This document shows, in pieces, positions 30,963-42,268 of a stretch of DNA of 64,000 nucleotides. The DNA lies in contig CAHIKZ030004549.1 of assembly GCA_903632075.3 (NCBI GenBank), positions 1,971,001 to 2,035,000 on the forward strand, in the 5' to 3' direction. The stretch comes from Acanthosepion pharaonis. Taxonomy: Eukaryota; Mollusca; Cephalopoda; Sepiida; Sepiidae. Below the pieces are notes generated by a model. It worked only from the letters and a program-made list of their open reading frames with translations. It was not told the origin of the DNA and searched no databases. The position numbers and the translations under genes were made by a program. The stretch's first letter is position 1. Each line of letters starts with the position of its first letter.

Positions 30963-31439
30963 ATCAAGATCGCAGCTCTATCAGCTGATAAATTTTAACT
31001 GATGAACAAAGATGAGTGTAGCGAACGTGTCTTGTCAGAAACATTTATCTCACCATTGGTGATCGCATTACACTCCCACGTCTAATTGTGATCCCATCCA
31101 AAGATTGAACTTGGTAAACATTCCACAAGCATCGATGAATATTTGTAGGGATGATCATCACGCAAAACAGTCACAGCTCCGTAGACGCTTTCATATCATT
31201 CAGGACTGATCTCTATAACAAAGCGGATACGGGCTTTCCATAAACTTCTAGCGAGAGAGATTGTATTCTTCAAATGTATAAATAGAACCTTACTGTGACC
31301 GAGGAGGTTAAAGCATGCCTCATCAAACCGTGGTTTCTCCTAGAAAGAGAGACGCCGGTTCGTCCGCTTCATTAGATTTTCTCAACTGTACAGTCCGATT
31401 GATGGAATGCACACTGTTTAAAATGAAAACACATATATC
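30963..31439. other. non-coding; weak tRNA-like stretch
   Basis: GTGACCGAGGAGGTTAAAGC at 31297-31316 and GCCGGTTCGTCCGC at 31364-31377 resemble A and B boxes of a leucine/serine-type tRNA but the fold does not close. A TATAAATAG is at 31278. Nothing else recognised. Confidence 0.35.
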
Positions 31440-31905
31440 CACTCAAAATATAAATGAAGAAATTAAATAACATTTTAAAACATATTCCTTTACACTTTGA
31501 CAATAGAGAAAAAACATTTATTGGCAACACCAATATATTACACGACGAAAATAAAAAACGAACACTTCAAATTCTCGAGGGCTTCCATATGAAAATTCTC
31601 CAACACTAAACAAAATTTATTACGAATATAGCAACAACATAATAGAGTGAATATAACATTTAATACAATTTTAAATTTCTAACAATTTCCAGTCAGTTGA
31701 AATGCTTATTTTGCAAAAATCTTCCATATCTACAATGGATAAATTTAAAATCATAAAAAAAAAAAAATTGTAACTGAACGCATTTGCGCATGTTTTTAAG
31801 AATCACTATCACACCGAAATACAGATTTTATCGCAGTTACAATAAGTTTGTCTTTGTAATTTACCGCTGAAGGTGATCTTAGAAAAGACCGAAAGTACTT
31901 GGGTA
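31440..31905 (+). pseudogene. possible Penelope-like element C-terminal fragment with hammerhead-like end
   Basis: A frame at about 31480-31625 reads IPLHFDNREKTFIGNTNIL, then KKRTLQILEGFHMKILQH. The F(D)...K.I.......KR..LE..HI pattern resembles the region near the end of GIY-YIG endonuclease domains in such elements; this is tentative. At 31866-31894, CTGAAGG, a hairpin (GATCTT / AAGACC, one mismatch) and GAAA form a decayed hammerhead core. Confidence 0.4.
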
Positions 31906-32061
31906 AAAAAAAAAAAAAATCTACGACGCCTCCCTTGATGATTTTCATTTTAACATGAAGAAACTGATTAGACAATTGGAAAGGATCAGCATAAAAATAA
32001 GTAGACACAATATGTCTATATTATTCAATGAAACGTGTTTGAATGAAGATAAGCTGCCTAA

Positions 32062-32100
<39 letters not shown>

Positions 32101-32877
32101 ATGAATAGACTTATTCAGTCTTCTTCAGACTACACTCCCAATAGTTACACATTTTGCTATAAATAATGTTCTTTGTTCTCACCGGAAAAAAATATCCACT
32201 CCAATAGGGTTAGTGACCGCCAATTGGTCTGACGAAATATAAGGTCATATTCTGTTTCCGATAGGGATATTTTGATTTGAACGGATAACGCGTGATTTTA
32301 AAATGCTACTGATGCTATTATTCAGTTCCAATATCTGGAAGCTGGCTACCAAATCATCAAAATATTGAGTAAAATTCGTTTCATCTGTTGTTTCTGGGAG
32401 CGCCTGAAATCGCACACAGACTCGTTAAGTTTTTTTTTTTTTTTTTTTTTACGAATTACAACCACTTTATTTTTGTGGTCAGTTCTTGCCAGACAGAATC
32501 ATATGATTTCAGAAAATGTGTAGTTACTTGCAAAATTTTTACTGGTAAATTCAAGCGCTTGTTGATAAACAAATATCTTTAAAATTCGTCTGACTCAGTA
32601 TTAATTTTCCAGACACCCATCCTAAGGCATTCCTGGTGATAGAAATGGTTGCGGGTAATTAGAATTAAACCTCGTATGTACTTTAAATGAATGGGCTTGA
32701 AAGAAAACGACTCTTTCTGCTTAGCCCCAGACCCTTGTCTACTTCTAACTTGAAGGGTGTGGAATGGAGAAGCTAAGGTCCGAGTCAACTGAAAATAATG
32801 TGTCAAAAAGTAATGCAATTTGTTTTATTATAAAAAATAAGGAACACAATCAAACCTTATCGTACATCAAGATGTAG

Positions 32878-32878
<1 letters not shown>
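31906..32878. other. non-coding; (CA)n-(TA)n and poly-T tracts
   Basis: Poly-A at 31904-31918, CA/TA units at 32063-32100, poly-T at 32428-32450. No domain in the short frames. Confidence 0.45.

Positions 32879-32937
<59 letters not shown>
32879..32937. repeat. (TA)n microsatellite
   Basis: About 29 TA units, ending at the mariner relic. Confidence 0.95.
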
Positions 32938-32939
<2 letters not shown>

Positions 32940-32944
32940 CAAGT

Positions 32945-34150
32945 TCACATCCCTGCTACTCAAAATAGCCACCATCTCTTTCAATGGCAATCCTCCACCT
33001 GCGAATGAGTCTATGCATCCCTGTTTCGTAAAACTCAGCTGTCTGCTGATATAGCCAATTCCTTACTGCAGTTTTCACTTCTTCATCACCACCATCAGCG
33101 CCTCTTTCATTGGAATAAAGAGATGGTCATCTTAACGTGCTAAGTCAGGTGAGTAGGAAGGATGAGACAACTGTTCACCCGAAAGAGGTGATTGCCTCTC
33201 TTGTTTTGAGGCTTGGGTTGTGTTGAAAAGCCAGACTTCAGAAATGGGCATATGATGATCCCAACTGTCAATTAAAAACTATGGAACATCTTCTAGTTTA
33301 CCCCAATCTTGAAGATTCATGCACATTTAACGACCCTGAATCCTTAACACCCCTGACCAAGTTCTGTGTGCAATATTAGATGGGTGTAGCGACTTGATAA
33401 GAAGATCTCCGAATTTGCTCTTACTCGTCTTTTAAAGGTTTCAGTATATGCTTCCTAAAAGATTGTTTCTTCTCTTGATAAGAAATCGACAAGAATAACA
33501 CATTGAGCATCACAAAAGACAGTCGCCATGATTTTTTACAGCTGATTTTTCTGCTTTGAACTTTTTTGTCTTTGGAGATGCCGGAGGACGCCATTCCATT
33601 TATTGTCTTTTTGATTCCGGTTCGTAATGATGAATCCGGGTTTCATCACCAGTTAGGGGCGTTTGAAAGAGAATTTTGTCTCTTTCACTGACTTCAAGAG
33701 TTCAGTGCAACATACTTTTCAGTCCAGTCCTCATCAGACAATCATAATGGTACTCATCGGGCGCAGATGTTTGAATATCCAAATGACTCAATATTATGAG
33801 TCTTACCATGGCTAACTCCGAGATCTGACGAGAGTTCATCAATGGTTATGCGCATATCAGTTTTTGATTAAAGCGTTTGCTTTTTCCTTGCTGGCGGAAT
33901 TGGCGCCCGGCTACTACGAGACATGTCTTCTAAGCTCGAACTTCCAAGTTCTTCTTGGTCAGTGGAATTCTCATTCAGATGGTAAGTTCATGCCCACACA
34001 TGGCTGTAGTCAAAAGTTTTATCTTCGTATACGTTGTCCAATCTTTGGTGAATGTTTTGAGGAGTTTCTCTTTCGACAACAATGAACACGATTACTATTC
34101 TTTGCTTCTGACAGATTTTCAGCGAGGAAGCCATTTTTATATCACCGCAT
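32945..34150 (-). pseudogene. mariner-like transposase, broken, nearly full length
   Basis: Minus-strand pieces are in transposase order: IDELSSDLGVSHGKTHNI near 33830, LSDEDWTEKYVALNS near 33720, FKRPLTGDETRIHHYEP-type sequence with the first catalytic Asp near 33640 (partly out of frame), MEWRPPASPKTKKFKAEKS near 33570, a degraded second block near 33280, and the C-terminus QQTAEFYETGMHRLIRRW, ERDGGYFE near 32960-33050. The PYSPDL block near 33150 is frameshifted. Terminal repeats could not be delimited. Confidence 0.75.
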
Positions 34151-34329
34151 TTATTTATAGTCTTGGTAATACAAAAAAAAAAAAAAAGAAAAAAGTTAAA
34201 GATAGTATGCGTTGCCTTGACATCTGTACCAGATTTCAAATATTCTTATTAATAATTGCGTGTCCTATGACAGAAATTGAATTAATTTTTGACTGACCCT
34301 CGCATTACTTAGCTTTCTCAACGTTTCGC
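34151..34329. other. non-coding with poly-A tract
   Basis: A-rich tract at 34172-34196; nothing else recognised. Confidence 0.35.
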
Positions 34330-34985
34330 TTAACGGGACATCAACACCTCTATGGGTTATTTATATACCGAAATCTAAATATCTTGAATACAATTTTATG
34401 GCTTCAACTAAATATATTTTTTCGCAATGGTTTTAAAGACACAGCAAAACCTAACCTAAACACCCCCAAAATCTTTAAATATACAAATAGAAAAAATGCC
34501 GTAAGAATTTTTGCCGTTAACAATAAAAAATTTTAAAAATCCAGACGACATGCATTCAACAGATGTCAGAATTCATTGAAAAATACATCCCTACCCCCTA
34601 CCAAAACGTAACTAATAACGGATACATCAAAATACAGATATAATGAACACACAAACACCCCTTGTCTGGTTGAATTGGATTACTCTGTATCCTTGGAAAC
34701 GTGAATTATGATTTTTGCTGTGTCTTTAAAAGCCAGTAATTTTAAAAGTTACTTCAAAATTCGCTTGAGGATGAAATGGAACTAATGTCTTTAATTTAAT
34801 TACAAAATTAAATTCGGAGCTTTCAGCTTCCATTCTTGATACATGGTTAGAACTGTGTAGCGAAAAAACATATTTTAAATCAATTAATTTATAATATTAA
34901 TGCTCTGTAAATTTACATAGAGCACTATTTTGTAAAAATAAAACTATCTATAAGAACACCGGATTATATATCTTACTGTTCTTTA
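34330..34985. mobile_element. AT-rich dispersed repeat (family X-B) with an inverted right end
   Basis: The right end TACATGGTTAGAACTG...GGATTATATATCTTACTGTT is inverted relative to the left end at 20815-20970, while interior ACGACATGCATTCAACAGAT matches 21035-21055 in direct orientation. No coding sequence is recognised. A short TA array follows at 34985-35004. Confidence 0.5.
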
Positions 34986-35009
34986 TATATATATATATAT
35001 ATATTTGTT

Positions 35010-35110
35010 GAGGGGGACCTCGAGGTGGTGTAATGGTTAGCAAACTTGTCTTGCTAGAACAATTACGACTGAGGTGACCCATAATTTCGGCCTTGTGCCA
35101 CATCTAAGCT
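35010..35110 (+). repeat. tRNA-type SINE head, family 3
   Basis: GAGGTGGTGTAATGGTTAGC has an A-box look, followed by AAACTTGTCTTGCTAGAAC and TGTGCCACATCTAAG. A similar sequence, GCAATGGTCAACAAGCTTGT, CTCGCAG, lies at 47550-47576. Confidence 0.4.
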
Positions 35111-35139
35111 ACACTTGGAAAATCTCTATATCTGTGTGT

Positions 35140-35226
35140 GTGTGCGCGCGCGTGGCATTTAATATGTTAATATACACCCAGTAACACACACACACGCAAA
35201 CACACACACACACACATAGAGAGAGA
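35140..35226. repeat. (TG)n and (CA)n tracts
   Basis: TG/CG units then CA units separated by about 35 bp. Confidence 0.85.
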
Positions 35227-36163
35227 ATGTGGATAAATAACAACTGATTTTTTCTGAAATTTTCTCTCCGCAATATTTATTTTCATAAGAGTCCTATTCA
35301 CTTGGCAAGTTGTCGCAACATAATCTTCCCATTTTCCCCCATTTTAAGGACCGATGCGACATAATCTACCTATGTAGTTGTTTTATTTTTTTTTTATTTT
35401 GATTTGGACATGTGTCATATTAAGCAAAGCCTAATAAAAGTTAAATATATCTCTTCTTTTCATCTTTTTATAGCACTATCATAAAAGAAAACAATGCTCT
35501 CTTTGAAATCTATTAATAAGTAAATAAACAAATAAAAACAAAAACAAAAACTGAAAGAAGGCTCGTTTTTTATTCATTTCTTTCTCATAAATGTCCCTGG
35601 GTCGTTCCCAAACACTTTTCCCAGTGGGCGGGAATTTTCTTTATAAAAATAACCATTTCTGTCGTCGCCACAAAATATGTATTTTTAATAGCCATTTATT
35701 TTTAACTGTCGTCTCGCTCTCATTAATTTCCTAAAAAAGATCATTTTTCTTAAATAACCAATAAGCCATATTATAATACATATTCATTAGTCGCTTAAAA
35801 AAGACATTCTTTTTTCAGATTTATTCATGAATTATGAATTATGAAATGAAGTGATGGTTGTATTTCTTCTTTTGGGGACGCCTCAGCCCCGGGAAATAAA
35901 TCCAACCTCCTCCCGAAGGAGAGGTACTGTCTGAGGGGAATATTTTTTAAACTTTCGCCGACAGCGGGTAACAAAAACAGCAAAAGGAAGCATGTCCGAA
36001 AAATACGTACCACGTGACCACCGAGATGTGAGTTTTTACTGGTACAACACAAGCGGCATTAATGTGGACTTTTTCAAGGCAAAAAAAAACAAACAAACCC
36101 CGAAATGAATTTATCGAAATAAAGTAAATAACAAACGTCCCTTGCCAACGTTCACAACAAATA
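35227..36163. other. non-coding, nothing recognised
   Basis: AT-rich. ATTCATGAATTATGAATTATGAA at 35823 recurs as part of 37457-37477. A minus-strand frame at 35825-36052 has no domain. Confidence 0.4.
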
Positions 36164-36533
36164 CAGGCTGTCCATAGAGTTCGTGTGCATTTTTAAAAAA
36201 ATTATAACTTTATTTGTATTTGCAATAGAAATAATCTGTAAAAAATGTTATAAAGTTTAATGTACCTAGTTTTAAGTAGAGCTAAAATAACTAAATGTGA
36301 TTTCTGGCAGTACTGTAAATTAGTTGGCAAATTTTTTCCGTGAACTGCAAAATCGTATTACCCTTTGTATTGCTAATGATGGAGGACATGTGGAAACTTA
36401 AATAAAATTTCAATAAAACCTTAAAAGAATATAGATTTACTTCTTTCTAATCCTTTTTACAAATTATTTCTATCGCAAATACAAATAAAGTTATAAATTT
36501 TTTAAAGTGCACACGAACTTTATGGACACCCTG
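36164..36533. mobile_element. internally deleted mariner, 370 bp
   Basis: Ends CAGGCTGTCCATAGAGTTCG and CGAACTTTATGGACACCCTG are an inverted pair with few differences, flanked by TA on both sides. Inside, near 36345-36395, the plus strand still encodes NRITLCIANDGGHVET, the typical last residues of a mariner-type transposase, so the element is a deletion derivative and not an unrelated MITE. A second inverted pair is TAACTTTATTTGTATTTGC / GCAAATACAAATAAAGTTA. Confidence 0.85.
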
Positions 36534-36663
36534 TATATCAAGAAACCAAAAGAAAATGGTTGAATGCGTCAACACAACAATACAAACAATATTTCTACGC
36601 GTGAAAATATTCTCTTCAAACGTAAAGTAATTGACGTAATTTTTCAGTTGATCATATGAATAG

Positions 36664-36940
36664 TTATGTGCCATGCGTGATACATGTTTAGGCGATCATG
36701 TATCTTTCGACACATCACTGATGAGGCAGATATTTTTCCCGCAGTAGGTTGCCATTTCTTTCTGTGGTAGACCAGTTGCCATCCAAGGTCTGTCCTGGTA
36801 TTTGCCGATAGCTGGGAGGGGGAGAAGAAGAGGATTCATACCTTTCCTAAGGGCATTATCACGTAAGTGAATGTAATGGATTCGACTGGAATTCGAACTC
36901 GGCTCTCCGATTCCTCAATCCGAGCCGCTATCAGTTAAGC
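36664..36940 (-). repeat. SINE family 1, tail type A
   Basis: Minus-strand copy: CGAGTTCGAATTCCAGTCGA, CATTACATTCACTTACGTG, body, then tail CTACTGCGGGAAAAATATC, GATACATGATCGCC. The head is cut short near 36940. Confidence 0.8.
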
Positions 36941-37151
36941 GAATTAACTACTGATTCATATAATTGTGTGTGATTCGCTACTTAAACTGTGAAATAATAG
37001 TCACAGTAATTGGAGAAGATACTGTAACTGATGTAATGTACTAAAAGCGATTTGTAATGTTTTCTGCAAGAGATTTCAGGCTGAACGATGCTCCACAATC
37101 AAGTAGACTAGTTTCTTTATGTTAGTCTCTTTGATGTGTGGATTCCATATC

Positions 37152-37433
37152 AGTCAGTCAGTTATATGCCATGTGTGATGCACGCTTACGCGACCATGTA
37201 TCTTTCGATACATGACTGACGAGGCAGATTTTTTTCCTGCAGTAGTTAGACCAGTTTGCCATCCAAGTCTATAAAACCCGGTCTGTCTTGGTATTTGCTG
37301 ATAGCTGGAGAGGAGAGAGAAGGAGAGGATTCATACCTTTCCCAAGGCTATTAGCACATAAATGAATGGATTCAACTGGAATTTGGACTCTTCTCTCTTA
37401 TTCATCAATCCGAGCTGCTATCCATTTCTCCAC
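37152..37433 (-). repeat. SINE family 1, tail type A
   Basis: Minus-strand copy with GTGGAGAAATGGATAGCAGC, AAGAGAGAAGAGTCCAAATT, body and the full tail to CTGACTGACTG. A ten-base gap in the tail separates it from the consensus. Confidence 0.8.
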
Positions 37434-37489
37434 AAAAAGGACATTTTTTTTTCAGATTTATTCATGAATTATGAATTGAAAAGACGGTT

Positions 37490-38135
37490 GTCAGCAAAAG
37501 GGAACTGTCCAACAAGCGAGTTACAAATTTGAGATACCAAAATTAAGCACGCACATAAATGTAAATATCTAGGAAGTGTTTTAACAGGGGCACGGAAAAT
37601 ACGACGCTGAAATACGAAGCACTTTCGAATAGGGAAAGATGGCTTCCAAAAGCTGAGCAAGATATTAAGAAACAAGAAAATTTCGTTAAAAACAAAGAAA
37701 GAGTACCGAACTCTTATGAAATATCTGTTCTCTTATATGGCAGTGAATGCTGGACAATCTCCTCACAGATGAAGAAGAGTTTTGAGACAACAGAAATATG
37801 GATCTACAGAAGGATGCTGAGAATATCATGGACTGAACATGTGAGCAGCAACTAGTTTTAGAGAGAAGGGAAGCAAACAGGACGCGTATACATAGAGACA
37901 GAGACTGCTGAAATTTCTTGGGAACATAATGGGAAAAGAAGGCTTTGAAAATTTGACACTCATAAGACATAGTGAAGGCAAGAGGAACAAGAATAACAGA
38001 CCTAACAAGCTTGTGTAGAACAGGGATTAGGGGAGATAGCAAAAAGATACATTTTACTAAAAGCTATAAAGAACAGGATATTGTGGAGCGCCATGACCGT
38101 TCAGTCTTGAATGGATACGGCACATCAAAGAAGAA
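37490..38135 (+). pseudogene. LINE (family L-A) C-terminal fragment
   Basis: Frames carry HKCKYLGSVLTG-type sequence near 37555, TLMKYLFSYMAVNAGQS near 37710, STEGC followed by EYHGLNM near 37815, LLKFLGNIMGKEGFENLTLI near 37905, and LEWIRH near 38110. The order is that of the family region from the end of the reverse transcriptase to the C-terminus. Many stops. Confidence 0.8.
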
Positions 38136-38270
38136 TCATTAAAAAAAGAATATTAACATTTTGGCCAAAATTGTGCTTCCTTTGCTAATAGACATTGATA
38201 ATTGTTTTTATTAACACCAGCACCACATGTGCGATAAATTATAGTTATATTTGTATTTTACTCCTTTTAG
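38136..38270. other. non-coding spacer
   Basis: CACCAGCACCACATGTGCGATAAATTATA matches in part the inverted sequence at 56185-56205, next to the related Penelope fragment, so it probably belongs to that element. Confidence 0.4.
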
Positions 38271-38720
38271 TTGAGCAGTGTTATTGGTGTTTTACGTATA
38301 TATACCTTGTATCCTAACCGTTATCAGAATATAGAACCAATTAACTTGGGCTACTCCATTACAAGGATCATGGCTACTGACAAAAGTTTTTATGAGTTGA
38401 TGCTTAGATACGAGATCGAAAACGTCATAAAAAGAATGAGATGGAAACTCTTCACCTTTAAACACAAGAACGAATATAACAATTTTAAAGATGCTGATCT
38501 TTATGGATTTAAGTCCCCTCCCCAACAAAAAAAAAAACAAAACAAAAAACAAAAAACACCACCATCCGACGAATAATTATTGGGATTCGAGAACGGTCTA
38601 TTCTTGGTAGCAAACAAAATTAAATTCGCTAAAACTACCAACAGCAAATAATGTTAAAGGACGTTTTTATGATCTAAAAATCAGATAAAATAATTAACAA
38701 AACAAATAAGATGGGTAACC
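38271..38720 (+). pseudogene. Penelope-like element, upstream coding fragment
   Basis: An open frame of about 100 codons contains RIMATDKSFYELMLRYEIEN, VIKRMRWKLFTFKHKNEYNN and FKDADLYGFKSPPQ. Nearly the same peptide is encoded on the minus strand at 55820-56095, where it leads into a Penelope reverse transcriptase. It then continues, out of frame, through the same non-coding order (ATTGGGATTCGAGAACGGTC, ATGTTAAAGGACGTTT) to about 38720. The reverse transcriptase itself is missing here. Confidence 0.7.
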
Positions 38721-38724
38721 ACTC

Positions 38725-39050
38725 CAAAATCGATGCATAGCATTTTTCGGATACAACAATACATATATTTTCGTTGTCCTTTTATTACTGAGAGAAAAAA
38801 CAAGAACAACATCTATTCCATACCTGAAGATGTCTGTAGGAACAGACGAAAGCTTGTAGTAAAAATAAGAACTAATGCAACAGAAATTTATAAAAACAAG
38901 GATCTTTTCATTCATAACAGGTTAGGGGATTTTGTATATTATTTGAATTGTTCGCGACGATGGATTTCTCGCCAATTAAATCATTAACCTTTGTATTTGT
39001 TTTTGTATGAATAATTCATGAATTTGTAAATTAATTGCACCTTTCTTGAA
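38725..39050 (+). mobile_element. Penelope-associated fragment, second half
   Basis: Homologous to 30541-30830. Contains a hammerhead-like core at 38824-38851 (CTGAAGA, stem II GTCTG / CAGAC, GAAA). A jump in homology at about 38722-38743 shows that two element pieces are fused here. Confidence 0.65.
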
Positions 39051-39054
<4 letters not shown>

Positions 39055-39120
<66 letters not shown>

Positions 39121-39195
39121 GTGTATTAGTGTTTTATATATATATATAAAATAAATGTATTAGTGTATATATATATATATATAATAATTATATTA

Positions 39196-39239
<44 letters not shown>

Positions 39240-39253
39240 TCTATATATATATA

Positions 39254-39304
<51 letters not shown>

Positions 39305-39309
39305 TAGTG

Positions 39310-39358
<49 letters not shown>
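39055..39358. repeat. multi-block (TA)n microsatellite
   Basis: TA blocks separated by TGTATTAGTGT or TATTAGTGTT spacers at 39120-39135, 39160-39170, 39190-39200, 39235, 39300-39315 and 39357. The repeated spacer gives the array a higher-order period. Confidence 0.9.
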
Positions 39359-39361
<3 letters not shown>

Positions 39362-40054
39362 TGTTGGGACGATTAATCGGAATCGGGAATTGGAAAAATC
39401 GCAAAGGCGAAGGTTAGGAATCCCATTCACAGATTTCGTATTGACTCTCAGAGTCTAATTTAATTATTTTATTGGTAAATTATGGTAAACGAAGTAAATA
39501 TTCTAGAGTTCACTTAGCCTATTCCCTCAGCAAACCTTTTAAATTTCTGTTTGCTAAATGTCTATATGACGCCTCTCAGAGACTTCCCACTTGAGTATTA
39601 AAAGATTGAAAACGCATCAGACAAGATTTTAAATTTTACTGGCACCAGTCTGACCCTATCGTTGTCTGATAACCTCTGAAATAATTAATGTTTTATTGTT
39701 TTTTTTTTTTTTTTGTTGTTTTCCGGTCTCATTAAGTGGACCTATAATTGTTTTTTCCCAGGTTTTTCAGTGTGTTCAGACGTAATCGCCTAAAAAATAA
39801 AATCTCATGGGAGGGGGGAGCTTTAGCTGAATATTCCTTTTAATTTGACAAACTTCTCTCATGTTTTTCCATTATGTATTGTATCCAAGATTTTAATAAA
39901 CTCATTGTGAGATATTCATCTATAATTTTTTTCCTTTTGCCATTTTTTTCCTATTTATCCACTTTTGCCATTTTTACCGTTGCCATTTTACCCTGCCATT
40001 TTTTTCCGTTGCCATTCACACACATTTTACCCTGCCATTTTACCTAAATTCAAA
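39359..40054. repeat. non-coding, with a TGCCATTTT minisatellite at 39935-40050
   Basis: At least six units of TGCCATTTT(T/A)CC(G/C) with variable spacing at 39935-40050. Upstream sequence is AT-rich with a poly-T at 39696-39715 and no recognised content. Confidence 0.55.
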
Positions 40055-40073
40055 CACACACACACACACACAC

Positions 40074-40147
<74 letters not shown>
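40055..40147. repeat. (CA)n-(TA)n microsatellite
   Basis: CA to 40073, then about 34 TA units to 40147. Confidence 0.95.
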
Positions 40148-40148
<1 letters not shown>

Positions 40149-40150
<2 letters not shown>

Positions 40151-40560
40151 GAGTAATAGTTAGCGGCGGCTTGGATTGAGCAATCGTAGAGCCGAGTTCG
40201 AATTCAGTCGAATCCATTACATTCACTTACGCGCTAATACCCATGGAAAGGTATTAATCCTTTTCTTCTCCCTCTAGCTATGGGTAAGTAGCAGGACAGG
40301 CTGGGTTTTATAGCCATGGATGGCAACTTGTCTAGGAGAAGGACAACACTGAATTCAAAACCTGCGGAGGTTCGTTTGAGGGCCTTCTGGCACGTAGTGC
40401 ACCGGGTTTCTGTATTCGGCCCTTCAAAAAGTTTGGATGGCTCCGCACAAAACCTTCACCACTATAATCAAATATATGTGCTGGTGTCGGGCTGACGGTT
40501 CCTAGTAAATGATCTGCTTGACCCTCATATATCGAATTCGACGGGAGAGTCGAATATATA
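40149..40560 (+). repeat. SINE family 1, tail type B, fullest copy
   Basis: A-box-like GGAGTAATAGTTAGCGGCG, B-box-like GAGTTCGAATTCAGTCGAAT, body TTCACTTACGCGCTAATACC, TTTTCTTCTCCCTCTAGCTA, GGGTTTTATAGCCATGGATG, then the type B tail: AGAAGGACAACACTGAATTC, AAAACCTGCGGAGGTTCG, GGCACGTAGTGCACCGGG, CTTCACCACTATAATCAAAT, CTGCTTGACCCTC, and GAGTCGAATATATATTA at the end. Confidence 0.8.
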
Positions 40561-41399
40561 TTAATCGGCAAACCCAGTTCCAAGTTCGCTTGAAGCTGAT
40601 CCCAGTAATGGGGTTTTAAGGGAGACAGTCGTTTTGGTCTATGAATATGTAGTTATTAAATTAATTTGGTTAACTTGTCGGCATTCAACCCTCTGGTAGA
40701 CTATAGGGCTTACTAGGCTGGCTAGCTAATTACAGCTGTAAACGCCTGCTCAGACATATTTTCTAGTGTCTGTGGGAGAGAGCAAATAATCTGATATGAT
40801 TGGTTATTTAACAATACACTAGAACCCTAGGTCACAATGATTTCTGACTTCGTGTTAACCCAACAGTGTGTGGGCGTGTGGTACACTGTTTAGATTTTTC
40901 GGATCTCATCATAGTTAATTTTCTAAATATTGGGAGGTGCCTGGAAACCATATCGCTGGTTTCACACATATCGAAATATTCAAATAGTTCATTTCTTTAT
41001 AAACCTGTTAAATTTCAATGTTCATTTAGGTTATCTTTTTTTTATTTTTTTTTTATGTTGTTTGAAAAATAACGTCCGGTTCTAGAATCAACGTTTATTC
41101 CAGAATTAATGTATTTAACTGTGTTTAAATCAGTCAAAACAGGAACTCCGAACATCTATAACATTTCTGCCATCGACTTACAAGATTATTCATGCCTTTA
41201 CGAGAAACTCAATATTTCGACGGCAAGAGATCATCCTGTAACTCTTTGAGCCCTGACCATCGGTTGAACGGTAGTAGAGAAAAAATGTCTTAATGACCAG
41301 CCACCAGTTGAACAGTAGGTAAACACTTGTAACTATTTTTATATCTAACGTGAAACTTTACATACCAATTATTTGCGAATTTTGACTCAGGATCTCAGG
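40561..41399. other. non-coding, nothing recognised
   Basis: A plus-strand open frame at 40866-41072 has no domain. CAGTTGAAC/GGTTGAACGGTAGTAGA-type motifs repeat at 41262 and 41311. Confidence 0.4.
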
Positions 41400-41900
41400 C
41401 AGAAAAATTAAAATTGTTGAAGAACGCAGGGCTTAAAGGATTAATGCAGCTTCTGCATCTTCTTTGAAACGGAATATCTTTTGACTTAAAGAAGGATTAA
41501 GAAGCTTGAAAAAGTGGTAGTTAATGGGCGAGAGATCAGGAGAATAGTGTGGATAGGGCAACGTCTCTTATACCAAGTCTGTGAGTTTCTGCAGTGTCTT
41601 CCTGGCAAGATGTAACCAAGTATTGTCATGATGAAGAATTGGACATTGCTGTTTAAATCCGTGCCAATCGCATTTTGCTTAACTGAACGTAAATTTCATC
41701 AAGTTTCTGGTAGTAAATTTCGGCAGTGTTGCTCTGGTTAGATTCCAGAAATCTGTAATGGATGACGCCAATGGCGGGCTACGAGACAGTCAACATAATC
41801 TTCTATTGATGGCTTTTTCATCATAGTCGTTTACGGTCGTCATAAAAGATCACAAGTTACTATTCGATCAAGAAATGGATCATTCACATTTCATTCGAAT
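41400..41900 (-). pseudogene. mariner-like transposase C-terminal fragment
   Basis: Minus-strand pieces: YDEKAINRRLC, a piece like NSNSTAEIYYQKLDEIY near 41715, ILHHDNTWLHLARKTLQKL near 41630 with the HHDN catalytic Asp, LPYPHYSPDLSPINYHFFK near 41550 where the last Asp of SPSDY is Asn (PINY), then KEDAEAAL. The missing third acid and stops show it is inactive. It is a different mariner family from those at 3303, 9541 and 32945. Confidence 0.75.
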
Positions 41901-41978
41901 AGAACTGAGAATAAGATTTTGTGCAATTATTATAATAATATATTAGAGCACAATTAAAATATCTGTTCTAAAGAGGAA

Positions 41979-42268
41979 GCACGGTGGATAGCGGCTCGGA
42001 TTGAGAAATCGGAGAGCCGAGTTCGAATTCCAGTCGAACCCATTACATTCACTTACGTGCTAATACCCTTGGGAAAAGGTATGAATCATCTTCTTCTCCC
42101 CCCTCCCAACTATGGGTATAGACCGGGTTCTATAGCCTTGGATGGCAAATGGTCTACCGCATAAAGAAATGGCATGCTAATGCTTGAAAAAAATCTGCCT
42201 CGTCAGTCCTGAATCGAAAGATACATGATCGCCTAAGCGTGTATCACGTATGACACATAACTGACTGA
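41979..42268 (+). repeat. SINE family 1, tail type A, near-complete
   Basis: GCACGGTGGATAGCGGCTCG, GGAGAGCCGAGTTCGAATTC, CATTACATTCACTTACGTGC, TTCTTCTCCCCCCTCCCAAC, GGGTTCTATAGCCTTGGATG, then tail CTACCGCATAAAGAAATGGC, CTGCCTCGTCAGTCCTGAAT, CGAAAGATACATGATCGCCT, GTATCACGTATGACACATAA, CTGACTGA. Confidence 0.85.

Noticed and set aside
35010..35110. A functional tRNA gene
   Set aside because: Only the A-box region is convincing; no closing acceptor stem or normal T arm.
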